Shown: positions 36,628 through 44,949 of the stretch, in pieces
How positions within the stretch are numbered: the stretch's first letter is position 1
How the letters are laid out: each line of letters begins with the position of its first letter
Assembly (NCBI RefSeq): GCF_042611095.1
Contig: NZ_JBHFPV010000005.1
Location: forward strand, 62,001-126,000
Length of the DNA: 64,000 nucleotides
Direction of reading: 5' to 3'
DNA from: Meishania litoralis
GTDB taxonomy: Bacteria > Bacteroidota > Bacteroidia > Flavobacteriales > Flavobacteriaceae
Made by a program: the position numbers and the translations under genes
Notes under the pieces: model-generated
Databases searched by the model: none
Told to the model about the DNA's origin: nothing
What the model saw: the letters and a program-made list of their open reading frames with translations, nothing else

Positions 36628-36703
36628 AAAGTGTTACGAACCCAAAAGAATACTCCGAAAAAAAGTATATTTTTCAACATTCAACGCCTAATTCCCGATC
36701 TTT

Positions 36704-37315
36704 ATGTTCTATTTGACCGTTGACATACTCGGAACCATTTCCTTCGCCATTTCAGGGGTCTTGGTCGCCATGGATAAAAAACTTGACGTGTTCGGAGTAT
36801 TCATTATTGCTTTTGTCACGGCGGTTGGCGGGGGCACCTTGCGCGATATCCTTATCGGAAATACCCCTGTGGGTTGGATGCAAGACCCCATCTACGTTTT
36901 TGTAATCTTTGGTGCCGTTATCTTTGGGATTTTGTTTCGCAAAAGGCTCAAATATTTCAGAAAATCCTTATTTCTGTTCGATACTATCGGCATCGGACTT
37001 TATACCATGGTCGGTGTTGAAAAAGGACTCTCGGCGGGATTACTTCCAATAATGTGCATTGCCCTAGGGACGATGACGGCGAGCTTTGGAGGTGTTATCA
37101 GGGACATATTGTGCAACGAAATACCTGTTATCTTCCGAAAAGAAATCTATGCGACCGCCTGTATCTTGGGTGGAGCCAGCTATTTTTTACTTAGAAAGCT
37201 TCCGATTGAAGACATTTATGCCTATATCGGGGCCATTCTGATCGTAATAGGCATTCGGCTGTTCGCCGTAGTTTTTAAGGTATCCTTACCGAATATCTAT
37301 AAAGTGGAGCAGTAG
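36704..37315 (+). CDS. TRIC-type trimeric intracellular cation channel family protein
   Basis: A 203-residue seven-helix membrane protein of the UPF0126/YicG family. The two inverted halves carry the matching motifs TAVGGGTLRDILIGNTPVGW and ASFGGVIRDILCNEIPVIFR, the hallmark of bacterial TRIC channels. Bacterial TRICs conduct monovalent cations; a glycine-transport role has also been suggested for some. The ATG at 36704 is preceded by GATCTTT. It lies 76 bp after the RDD gene and may be separately transcribed. Confidence 0.92.
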   Translation: MFYLTVDILGTISFAISGVLVAMDKKLDVFGVFIIAFVTAVGGGTLRDILIGNTPVGWMQDPIYVFVIFGAVIFGILFRKRLKYFRKSLFLFDTIGIGLYTMVGVEKGLSAGLLPIMCIALGTMTASFGGVIRDILCNEIPVIFRKEIYATACILGGASYFLLRKLPIEDIYAYIGAILIVIGIRLFAVVFKVSLPNIYKVEQ

Positions 37316-37400
37316 CTTTGGTCATAAAACTAATCAACACGAATTCGATATAACTTCCCAATAGTATATATTGATTTTAAGTTGTTTACAGACCCATGAC

Positions 37401-37467
37401 CGGTCGAGCGCAGTCGAGACCTCATTCAAAATTTCGGGTTTTATCTACCTCTCTACTGCGCTCGAGG
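37401..37467. repeat. REP-like inverted repeat in intergenic region
   Basis: Arms 37401-37422 and 37446-37467 share TCGAGCGCAGT-GAGA in inverted orientation, 17 of 22 positions matching by hand alignment, around a ~23-bp loop. The GAGCGCAGTCGAG core is palindrome-rich and GC-rich in an AT-rich gap. Such short elements recur in many flavobacterial genomes between genes. It could act as a bidirectional terminator for the converging TRIC and cyclophilin genes. Confidence 0.65.
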
Positions 37468-37530
37468 GCACATAAGTCGGTTTATGGGGCTTTGACCATT
37501 AAAAATGCTCGATATTAAATCGAACTTATG

Positions 37531-38247
37531 TTAATCAAGTACCTCGGCCTTTTTTATGTAGACATTTTGAAAAGGCCAATCGCCTTTTCCGACACGTACA
37601 TTGTTGATTTTGTCCACGATGTCCATACCCTCTACAACTTTTCCGAAAGGCGTGTAATCACCATCCAGATGATAGGATCCCGGTTTGGTAACGACGATAA
37701 AAAATTCATAGGGCGAGGCCAACATATGTGGGTTATTGATTTCACTGCTGGGCATCGATAGCGTACCGCGATGGTGTTTATAGCCTTTTCTGGTATCGGG
37801 CGGTAACAGGTAGCGACCGATTTCACGACGTTTGTCGGCAATGAACCTATCATCTGAATTTCCGCCTTGAATGATAAAATTCTTGACGACCCGATGAAAT
37901 TGCGAATCGTCGAAATAGCCCTTTTTGGCCAAGTAGATGAAATTTGCCTTGTGGTAGGGTACATTGTCGTATAGTTGAACGGTAAAATTTCCCAAACTGG
38001 TCGTCAACCTTACCCTTACGTTGTTCGGGAGGTCTTTTTGATAATCGAAGAAAAAATCAATGGCATTTTCTTCATCAAGTCTAAAAGCCTCCTTGGGATC
38101 CTCTCTAGGTTTTTTTTTCTCGATAATCGAATCTGTTTTTTGGGTTGTAGGTACTTTTGCATTCGATTTTTTATGGGCCTCTTCTTTACAGGCGGCCAAA
38201 ATAAATAGTGGTAATATTGTAAGTATAGTGATTCTTTTGAAGTACAT
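37531..38247 (-). CDS. Cyclophilin-type peptidyl-prolyl isomerase lipoprotein
   Basis: The start at 38247 gives MYFKRITILTILPLFILAAC, a clean lipoprotein signal with the lipid-anchored Cys at residue 20; the longer frame to 38322 would bury this. The 238-residue protein then has a linker and the cyclophilin core: GNFTVQLYDNVPYHKANFIY, FHRVVKNFIIQGG (catalytic Arg in FHR), MPSSEINNPHM, and YTPFGKVVEGMDIVDKI. It probably folds periplasmic or outer-membrane proteins. Its ATG overlaps that of the divergent Nudix gene. Confidence 0.92.
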   Translation of the reverse strand: MYFKRITILTILPLFILAACKEEAHKKSNAKVPTTQKTDSIIEKKKPREDPKEAFRLDEENAIDFFFDYQKDLPNNVRVRLTTSLGNFTVQLYDNVPYHKANFIYLAKKGYFDDSQFHRVVKNFIIQGGNSDDRFIADKRREIGRYLLPPDTRKGYKHHRGTLSMPSSEINNPHMLASPYEFFIVVTKPGSYHLDGDYTPFGKVVEGMDIVDKINNVRVGKGDWPFQNVYIKKAEVLD

Positions 38248-38887
38248 GGATTTCGATTTATTTTCCCAAAGAATACCAAAAATAAAAGATCTACCCTTAC
38301 CGGGTGAAATGGCCCATTTCAAAATGGCACCGGAAATACGGGTGAAATTGATGCAAGAAAGCCAGGTGAAGGGTAAAAATCCGAAAAAGGCAGGTGTTAT
38401 GGCCCTATTTTATCCGGATTTTAAGAACGGAACGAAATTGTTGCTCATTCTAAGGAAAACCTATAAAGGCGTTCATTCGAATCAAATCGCCTTTCCCGGC
38501 GGCAAAGTAGAAGATGGCGATATCGATTTGGCACAAACCGCGCTTCGTGAGACTCATGAAGAAGTGGGAGTGCCACCTGAAAAAATCATGATTTTAAAAT
38601 CATTGAGCACAGTATACATTCCCCCTTCCAATTATGAGGTTCAACCTTTTCTCGGTATATTGGACCGACCCTTGTCTTTTGTACCCCAAGAGTCTGAAGT
38701 GGAGTCATTGATCGAGGTTTCTTTGATGGATTTTTTGGACGATGGATTGATCTTCAACCAAAAACTGAGCACTTCTTACGCAACGAATATTGAGGTACCT
38801 ACCTTTAAACTAAACGGTTACACCGTTTGGGGGGCCACGGCGATGATGCTCAGTGAGATCAAGGAACTTTTGAAACAAGTATTATGA
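38246..38887 (+). CDS. Nudix CoA pyrophosphatase
   Basis: The Nudix box GGKVEDGDIDLAQTALRETH continued by EEVGV, together with the upstream LRKTYKGVHSNQIAFPGG, identifies the NudL/CoA pyrophosphatase subgroup, which splits CoA to 3',5'-ADP and phosphopantetheine. The start MDFDLFSQRIPKIKD at 38246 (213 residues) matches the family; the in-frame ATG at 38060 lies inside the opposite-strand cyclophilin gene. The end of the gene is 25 bp before the acyltransferase start, suggesting co-transcription. Confidence 0.92.
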   Translation: MDFDLFSQRIPKIKDLPLPGEMAHFKMAPEIRVKLMQESQVKGKNPKKAGVMALFYPDFKNGTKLLLILRKTYKGVHSNQIAFPGGKVEDGDIDLAQTALRETHEEVGVPPEKIMILKSLSTVYIPPSNYEVQPFLGILDRPLSFVPQESEVESLIEVSLMDFLDDGLIFNQKLSTSYATNIEVPTFKLNGYTVWGATAMMLSEIKELLKQVL

Positions 38888-38912
38888 TCGGTAATTTGTA
38901 CTTTAGCACCCT

Positions 38913-39728
38913 ATGGCATTGTTTAAGGAAAATCCGTTCGGACATATTTTATTCCTCAAGAAATGGCTCATCCGTATCATGGGGCTGATTACCCATCAAC
39001 GGTATAATGGCTTTAACTCTTTAGAAATCGAGGGATCTGATATTTTAAGGAACATACCCGATAGAAACGTACTATTTGTGAGCAACCACCAGACTTATTT
39101 TGCCGATGTGGTGGCAATGTTCCATGTGTTCAATGCAAGCCTTAGCGGTCGCGATGACTCGATCAAGAACGTTGGCTACCTGTGGAAACCAAAATTGAAC
39201 GTTTACTATGTGGCCGCTGCCGAGACGATGAAGAAAAATTTTCTAACCAAGGTTTTCGCCTATGCGGGGGCGATCTCGGTCGAACGAACATGGCGGGCCG
39301 ACGGAAAAGAGGTCAATCGTCAAGTAAAGATGAGCGATATTTCGAATATCGGGCGGGCCTTGAACGATGGGTGGGTCATTACTTTTCCGCAGGGCACGAC
39401 CACACCTTGGAAGCCTTTAAGAAAAGGTACGGCCCATATAATAAAAAAATACAAACCTGTCGTGGTACCGGTGGTAATTGACGGTTTTCGACGTTCGTTC
39501 GACAAAAAGGGACTGCGTATCAAGAAAAAAGGTATTCTTCAGTCGATGGTAATAAAAGAACCCTTGAACATCGATTATGAAAACGAGTCGAACGAATCGA
39601 TTATCGAAAAACTTGAATACGCCATTGAACAGCATCCTTCATTTCTTAAGGTAATTTCAGAAGAAGAACTTTTGGCGTATGAGCAAGAGAACGAACTCAG
39701 AAGATATCGCAATCGAAAGAAGGTCTAG
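38913..39728 (+). CDS. 1-acyl-glycerol-3-phosphate acyltransferase-like protein
   Basis: A 271-residue PlsC-family acyltransferase. Motif I is SNHQTYFADV, where the His-Asp spacing is HX5D and not the usual HX4D; motif III is FPQGTTTPWKP (usual FPEGTR); motif IV is KPVVVPVVI. It probably acylates a glycerophosphate or ornithine-lipid-type substrate at the inner membrane. It follows the Nudix gene closely. Its stop codon overlaps that of the convergent membrane-protein gene in the sequence CTAG. Confidence 0.85.
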   Translation: MALFKENPFGHILFLKKWLIRIMGLITHQRYNGFNSLEIEGSDILRNIPDRNVLFVSNHQTYFADVVAMFHVFNASLSGRDDSIKNVGYLWKPKLNVYYVAAAETMKKNFLTKVFAYAGAISVERTWRADGKEVNRQVKMSDISNIGRALNDGWVITFPQGTTTPWKPLRKGTAHIIKKYKPVVVPVVIDGFRRSFDKKGLRIKKKGILQSMVIKEPLNIDYENESNESIIEKLEYAIEQHPSFLKVISEEELLAYEQENELRRYRNRKKV

Positions 39729-40378
39729 ACTTCTATTTGCTCGAGTTCGTTATAATTTTTCTTAAGTTTTCGCAAAAGTCTACCATAAAGCAAAAAGTAA
39801 ATTCCGCCGATGAAGGCCGTGAAACAAAACCCTAGTATCAAAACGCTCCAGATAAATGATCTTTTCAACCTTTCTGGGGAGACATTTTGAGGAACTTCGG
39901 TATGCATAGAATCGAACAAAACACTAAGGTCTTCACTAATATATATGGCAAATGCAGCCGATACAAAGGCAAAAAACAGTAACGATAGGGAGAAAATTAT
40001 ATAATATTTGACCGAAGCCCTGGTCTTTATAATCTTCCGCATCAACTTTTTGGCATCTTCCAATACGGATATTTCCTTATATCTCTTATAAAACTGGGCG
40101 ATAAAATAGAAAACGATAACATATTGAACAACCGTCAACCCGATAATATAGTTGCTCATTCCAAGACTTTCATAGATGGCCCAACTCGTTTTTGCCGAAG
40201 GCAGCAAATAGAGAAGGTGGGGGAGTAGAAATTCTAATATGCTAATGATCAATATCCATTTAACGATAGAGGAAGATTTCTTCCAGATCATTTTATGAAT
40301 TTCCGCGTGCGACAACTTTGGAAGATATGCTTCCTTTTTCTGCCAATCTTTTTTCAGTAACTCCAGTTCGTCCATCAT
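39725..40378 (-). CDS. Membrane protein encoded with an ECF sigma factor
   Basis: A 217-residue protein: a soluble N-terminal stretch (LELLKKDWQKKEAYLPKLSH) and four predicted membrane helices (IVKWILIISILEFLLPHLLY; YIIGLTVVQYVIVFYFIAQF; YYIIFSLSLLFFAFVSAAFA; FIWSVLILGFCFTAFIGGIY). No zinc-binding anti-sigma or FecR motif is visible. By context, 4 bp after the sigma factor gene, it is the likely regulator or membrane partner of that sigma factor. Confidence 0.75.
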   Translation of the reverse strand: MMDELELLKKDWQKKEAYLPKLSHAEIHKMIWKKSSSIVKWILIISILEFLLPHLLYLLPSAKTSWAIYESLGMSNYIIGLTVVQYVIVFYFIAQFYKRYKEISVLEDAKKLMRKIIKTRASVKYYIIFSLSLLFFAFVSAAFAIYISEDLSVLFDSMHTEVPQNVSPERLKRSFIWSVLILGFCFTAFIGGIYFLLYGRLLRKLKKNYNELEQIEV

Positions 40379-40382
40379 AACC

Positions 40383-40877
40383 CTACGGATTCAATATGGT
40401 TCTTAATTTATTTTTGATACGGTTCATCTTGACCCTTGCATTGACTTCGGTAATACCCAAGGTTTCCGATATTTCAGAATAGTCCTTATCCTCCAAATAA
40501 AGAAAAACAAGAGCTTTGTCGATATCGCCCAATTGCTTTATGGCATTGTACATCAGTTTTAGCTGTTGTTCTTCGGCTTCATCATATTCGTCGGCCTTGA
40601 TTTTGAATATCACCGATTCATAGTCTTGCGTCTGAACCCTTTTCTTTGATTTTCGATACATGGTAATGGCCGTATTCAAGGCCACACGGTACATCCAGGT
40701 GCTAAACTTCGAATCGCCCCGAAACTTGGGGTACGCCTTCCACAGTTGTATCGTAATCTCTTGAAACAGATCGTTGTGCGAGTCACGGTCGTTCGTATAG
40801 AGCGTACAGACCTTATGAACAATATTCTGATTGTTCTCAAGCTCGGTAACAAATCTGTTTTCGAGTTCTTTGTTCAA
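40383..40877 (-). CDS. ECF-type RNA polymerase sigma factor
   Basis: A 164-residue sigma-70 family protein. Region 2 is seen in DSHNDLFQEITIQLWKAYPK and FRGDSKFSTWMYRVALNTAI; region 4 is LVFLYLEDKDYSEISETLGI followed by a recognition helix with EVNARVKMNRIKNKLR. There is no region 3, as in ECF factors. The start appears to be a TTG at 40877. It forms an operon with the membrane protein gene downstream. Confidence 0.92.
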   Translation of the reverse strand: MNKELENRFVTELENNQNIVHKVCTLYTNDRDSHNDLFQEITIQLWKAYPKFRGDSKFSTWMYRVALNTAITMYRKSKKRVQTQDYESVIFKIKADEYDEAEEQQLKLMYNAIKQLGDIDKALVFLYLEDKDYSEISETLGITEVNARVKMNRIKNKLRTILNP

Positions 40878-40948
40878 ATTGTGATCGGTAGGTTGTTGTT
40901 ACAGGTTAGTAGCGTTTTCTTTCTATTTGTTACGCAAAGAACCTATTT

Positions 40949-41031
40949 AAAAGAAAAGAGCCCGTGAACAACGGCAAAAAGTTCAAAACCTTCTAAGAAC
41001 GAATTTGAATTTCATGCCTGTGTTCAAGGGC
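40949..41031 (-). terminator. Long-loop terminator of the M20 amidohydrolase gene
   Basis: Read on the minus strand, GAGCCCTTGAAC (41031-41020) pairs with GTTCACGGGCTC (40968-40957) with one mismatch, followed by TTTTCTTTT. The loop is about 50 bases and may fold further. It begins 8 bp after the M20 stop. Confidence 0.6.
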
Positions 41032-41038
41032 TCCTGAT

Positions 41039-42466
41039 TTATTTCCTATAATCCAGAGCGGGTGCCCTGTCGCCCAATAACGGAATGTACTCAAAATCGG
41101 CTCCCCTGGCCTCTATAAACTCGGCTTTTGCCTTACTTACGAGTTCTGGATTTTTGAAAAGGTCTATGGCGGTCAGGGTGAGGGTCTTTGCAGCGACCAT
41201 CATTCCTTTTTTACCGATCGATGTGCCACCCGCGGCGACCGCCTGCCAACTATGAGCCGGCGTACCGGGCACCCAAGTGGCCGTACCCATACCTACGGTC
41301 GGAACGGTAAAGCTAACATCGCCGACATCGGTAGACCCATAGGCCCTAGCTTCCGTTTTATACGGTTGAACGTTCTTTGCAGTTTCAAGATCGACCCCTT
41401 TCTGACCGAGGCTTTTTGCGATTTTATCGGCAAATTCTTTTTCTTCGGGCGAATATTCAATACCGCCTATTTTGGAAAGGTTATCGTGCATCAATTTTTG
41501 CAAGGTCAGGTTGGGCAACAATTCATGTGTGCCGCCTATCATTTCGAAGTCCATGGTTGTTCCCGTACCCAAAGCCGCACCTTCAGCAGCTTTGATGATC
41601 CGGTCAAAAATATCGATGACAACATCTCGTTTTCCATGACGGGCATAGTAGTAGACCTCGGCAAAATCAGGAACAACGTTAGGGGCCTTTCCGCCATCTG
41701 TAATAACGTAGTGGATTCTTGCTTCTTGAGGAATGTGTTCGCGCATCATATTGACCATAACATTCATCGCTTCAACACCGTCCAGTGCGGAACGCCCCCT
41801 TTCCGGAGCACCGGCGGCATGTGCCGAAACACCATGAAAGCGAAATTTGGCCGATTTATTGGCCAAAGCGGCCCCGGCACTTGCCGTGTTCTGCGAACCT
41901 GGATGCCAGTGCAACGCAATATCGACATCGTCGAAAAGCCCCTCACGTACCATATAGACTTTGCCCGAACCACCTTCTTCGGCCGGTGTGCCATAAAAAC
42001 GGATCGTACCCTTGGACTTATTGGCGACCATCCAATCTTTGGTGGCGATTGCGGCAGCGGTAGAGGCCGTGCCGAACAAATGATGGCCACAGGCATGGCC
42101 GGCGGCCTTTCCGGCCGATTTCTTTTCCGCAACGGCCTCTTGAGAAAGTCCCGGAAGAGCATCGTACTCGCCCATAATGCCGATTACAGGGGAACCAGAG
42201 CCGAATTCGGCGATAAAGGCGGTCGGTATTCCTGCTACTCCATTTTTAATGGAAAACCCTTCATCTGATAAGGTTTTTTGCAATAATGCACTACTTTTTT
42301 CCTCTTGATAACCCATTTCGGCCAAATTCCAAATCTCCTGTGCTATATCGCCATAAGTTTCAGATTTATGGTCGAGGTTTTTTATAATATCATCTGCTTT
42401 TTTTTGTGCAAGGGCATATTGTACTACGCTAAATAATATGCTAAACGCCAGTAGTTTAATTTTCAT
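41039..42466 (-). CDS. Secreted M20 amidohydrolase (AbgB-like)
   Basis: A 475-residue protein with a signal peptide (MKIKLLAFSILFSVVQYALA). M20D-type motifs: GIMGEYDALPGLSQ (metal Asp), AGHACGHHLFGTAS (Cys/His metal ligands), GTPAEEGGSGKVYM (catalytic Glu pair) and ALHWHPGSQNTAS. It resembles p-aminobenzoyl-glutamate hydrolase subunit AbgB and other amino-acid amidases. The exported location suggests it hydrolyses N-acyl or N-aryl amino acids from outside. It diverges from ndh with about 85 bp between. Confidence 0.92.
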   Translation of the reverse strand: MKIKLLAFSILFSVVQYALAQKKADDIIKNLDHKSETYGDIAQEIWNLAEMGYQEEKSSALLQKTLSDEGFSIKNGVAGIPTAFIAEFGSGSPVIGIMGEYDALPGLSQEAVAEKKSAGKAAGHACGHHLFGTASTAAAIATKDWMVANKSKGTIRFYGTPAEEGGSGKVYMVREGLFDDVDIALHWHPGSQNTASAGAALANKSAKFRFHGVSAHAAGAPERGRSALDGVEAMNVMVNMMREHIPQEARIHYVITDGGKAPNVVPDFAEVYYYARHGKRDVVIDIFDRIIKAAEGAALGTGTTMDFEMIGGTHELLPNLTLQKLMHDNLSKIGGIEYSPEEKEFADKIAKSLGQKGVDLETAKNVQPYKTEARAYGSTDVGDVSFTVPTVGMGTATWVPGTPAHSWQAVAAGGTSIGKKGMMVAAKTLTLTAIDLFKNPELVSKAKAEFIEARGADFEYIPLLGDRAPALDYRK

Positions 42467-42542
42467 TTTATCATGGTTTTAATAATCAATCCCTAAATAT
42501 AATCAAACGGTTATTCTTTCCTCTAGATTACAAAGGTTTGTT

Positions 42543-42550
42543 TAGTTTTG
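42543..42550 (+). promoter_or_regulatory. -7 promoter element of ndh
   Basis: TAGTTTTG matches TAnnTTTG. It ends one base before an ATG at 42552 and 16 bp before the ATG at 42567, which argues that translation begins at 42567. Confidence 0.5.
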
Positions 42551-42566
42551 CATGAGAATCTTAACT

Positions 42567-43862
42567 ATGAACATTCCAAAGTCAAACTACCCTCGAATCG
42601 TGATAATCGGTGGTGGGTTCGCAGGTATTTCCCTCGCCAAAAAGTTAAGTGGAAAAGAAGTTCAAGTCGTACTTCTCGATAAGCATAACTACCATAATTT
42701 TCAGCCCCTACTGTATCAGGTTTCCACTGGCGGACTTGAGCCTGATTCCATTGCCTATCCGATTAGAAAGGTGCTAAAAGATTTTCCGAATTTTTACTTT
42801 AGGTTGGCCAATGTGACCCAGATAGTTTCAGATAAGAAAATGCTGGTGACCGACATTGGCGATCTGAACTATGATTACTTAGTTTTGGCCACGGGATCGG
42901 AAACCAATTTTTTCGGAAATGCCGATATGGAGAAAAATAGTATGGCCATGAAGACCATACCACAATCGTTGGACTTGCGCAGTCTTATCCTTGAGAATTT
43001 TGAGCAGGCCCTTTTAACCGATGAGATGCACGAACGTGATGCCTTGATGAATTTCGTAATCGTTGGGGGAGGACCGACCGGTGTCGAATTGGCCGGTGCC
43101 CTGGCCGAGATAAAAAAAGGTATTCTGCCAAAGGATTACCCCGATCTTGATACCCGAAGGGTACAGATCAACCTTGTTCAGGCTAGTGACCGCGTCTTGA
43201 AGGAAATGAGTGAACAAGCTTCGCGAAAATCGGAAGATTTTTTGGAAAAACTGGGCGTGCAAATTTGGAAGGATACCCGGGTGACCGGCTACGATGGCAA
43301 GACAGTGACTACAATGACCGACGGACTGACCTTTGAAACGGCGACACTTATTTGGGCGGCCGGGGTCAAGGGCGCTTTGATCAATGGGCTAGATGCGAAG
43401 GATATTGTTGTACGTGGCAATAGGCTAAAAGTCAACCAGTTCAATCAGGTTGAAGGGCACCCTGAGATTTTTGCCGTGGGCGATGTGGCAAGCATCGTTA
43501 CCGAAGAAAATCCTTGCGGTCATCCCATGATGGCACAACCTGCCATTCAACAGGGCAGAAACCTTGGAGACAATTTGGTACGCCTCATTAACGGAAAACC
43601 TTTGAAGCCCTTTGTCTACAAAGATAAGGGCAGTATGGCGACCATTGGCCGTAACAAGGCCGTGGTCGATTTGCCCAATTTTAGGTTTCAAGGTGTTTTT
43701 GCATGGTTTGTATGGATGTTCGTCCATCTTTTTTTTCTGATCGGGTTTAGAAACAGAATGGTGGTCTTTATCAACTGGGTCTACAATTATGTACGCTTTG
43801 ACCGTGAGGCGCGTTTGATCATTCGCCCCTATAAAAAAGATTATTCGGCCTTTAAGGATTAG
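42567..43862 (+). CDS. ndh: Type II NADH:quinone dehydrogenase (NDH-2)
   Basis: NDH-2 passes electrons from NADH to menaquinone without pumping ions. FAD-binding is seen in RIVIIGGGFAGISLAKKL, the quinone-site region in NFQPLLYQVSTGGLEPDSIA (AQxxTG is replaced by STGGL), NAD-binding in NFVIVGGGPTGVELAGALAE and the second FAD motif in IFAVGDVASI. A hydrophobic C-terminal segment (AWFVWMFVHLFFLIGFRNRM) anchors it to the membrane. Starting at 42567 the protein has 431 residues; an ATG at 42552 would add five but sits directly behind the promoter element. Confidence 0.93.
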   Translation: MNIPKSNYPRIVIIGGGFAGISLAKKLSGKEVQVVLLDKHNYHNFQPLLYQVSTGGLEPDSIAYPIRKVLKDFPNFYFRLANVTQIVSDKKMLVTDIGDLNYDYLVLATGSETNFFGNADMEKNSMAMKTIPQSLDLRSLILENFEQALLTDEMHERDALMNFVIVGGGPTGVELAGALAEIKKGILPKDYPDLDTRRVQINLVQASDRVLKEMSEQASRKSEDFLEKLGVQIWKDTRVTGYDGKTVTTMTDGLTFETATLIWAAGVKGALINGLDAKDIVVRGNRLKVNQFNQVEGHPEIFAVGDVASIVTEENPCGHPMMAQPAIQQGRNLGDNLVRLINGKPLKPFVYKDKGSMATIGRNKAVVDLPNFRFQGVFAWFVWMFVHLFFLIGFRNRMVVFINWVYNYVRFDREARLIIRPYKKDYSAFKD

Positions 43863-43879
43863 GCAAAGGCTATTCTAAA

Positions 43880-44776
43880 TCAATTCCTCGGATGATATTT
43901 ATGCATTACTTCGGTCAAATGCTTGCGGTCGACATGCATATAGATTTCTGTAGTAGTAATGCTTTCGTGGCCCAACATTTGTTGAATGGCCCGAAGGTCT
44001 GCGCCGTTCTCCAGTAAATGCGTTGCAAACGAGTGTCGAAAGGTATGTGGACTAATGGTTTTCTTCAATCCGATCGTCTTGCTTAGTTCTTTGATAATGG
44101 TAAAAATCATGGCCCTGGTCAGTTTTTTGCCCCTTCGGTTCAAGAAAAGAATATCCTCAAAACCTTTCTGTACTTTTATATGGATCCTGATTTCTTTTCG
44201 ATAGATATCGATATATTTTTTGTTGATCGAGCTAATAGGTACGAACCGCTGTTTGTCGCCCTTGCCGGTTACCTTTATGAAATCTTCGTCAAAGTAAAGA
44301 TCGGATATTCGCAGACCTGTCAATTCAGAAACCCGTAGCCCACAGCCATAAAGGGTTTCCAAGATAGCACGGTTGCGCTCGCCTTCGGGTTTTGAAAGGT
44401 CGATGGCACCGATTAGTTCATTGATCTCGGTTTCCGATAAGGTATCAGGTAGTTTGCGCCCGATTTTTGGCGAATCGATAAGGTCCATGGGGTTGTCATC
44501 TCTATAATCCTCAAAAACAAGGTAGTTGAAAAAGCTTTTGAGACCCGAAATTATGCGTGCCTGGGACCTGGGATTCAAAGTCTTGGCCACCTCATAGATG
44601 AATTGCTGAATAACCACTTTTGAGATGTTGAAAGGGTTGTCGACGATTTTATTATCCTCTAAAAAAAGAACAAGTTTTTCGATATCCAGCACATAGTTCG
44701 CAATTGAATTCTGTGACAGGCCGCGTTCTATTCTCAGGTAGTGCCGATAATCTTCTATGGCCTTGGTCCAATTCAT
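43880..44776 (-). CDS. xerD: Site-specific tyrosine recombinase XerD
   Basis: A 298-residue tyrosine recombinase that resolves chromosome dimers at dif together with XerC. Catalytic residues are visible: R148 in GCGLRVSEL, K around 172 in VTGKGDKQR, H244 and R247 in SPHTFRHSFATHL, H270 in MLGHESI and Y279 in EIYMHV. The N-terminal SAM-like DNA-binding domain is complete. XerD is usually followed or accompanied by aroQ in Flavobacteriia; here beta-barrel genes separate the two. No integrase-type features suggest a mobile element. Confidence 0.95.
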   Translation of the reverse strand: MNWTKAIEDYRHYLRIERGLSQNSIANYVLDIEKLVLFLEDNKIVDNPFNISKVVIQQFIYEVAKTLNPRSQARIISGLKSFFNYLVFEDYRDDNPMDLIDSPKIGRKLPDTLSETEINELIGAIDLSKPEGERNRAILETLYGCGLRVSELTGLRISDLYFDEDFIKVTGKGDKQRFVPISSINKKYIDIYRKEIRIHIKVQKGFEDILFLNRRGKKLTRAMIFTIIKELSKTIGLKKTISPHTFRHSFATHLLENGADLRAIQQMLGHESITTTEIYMHVDRKHLTEVMHKYHPRN

Positions 44777-44949
44777 GATGTAAATATAGTGTTCGCCGGT
44801 TCACTAAAAAAGAACCGATAAAGGGCAATAGCCTTTTGACCAACCACTTTTCATATCTTCCAAGCCCATAAATTCTAATTCATTTAGGCTTTAGTTCAGA
44901 TTATTATGTATTTTAGTTTGTAATCGGAACAAACCTAAACACTACTAAA

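Noticed and set aside
41252..42268. 338-residue plus-strand frame
   Set aside because: It lies antisense to the M20 amidohydrolase, which has clear catalytic motifs; the product is compositionally odd and has no domain.
43880..44776. Tyrosine recombinase as a mobile-element integrase
   Set aside because: Length and motifs match housekeeping XerD; no attachment repeats or phage genes nearby.
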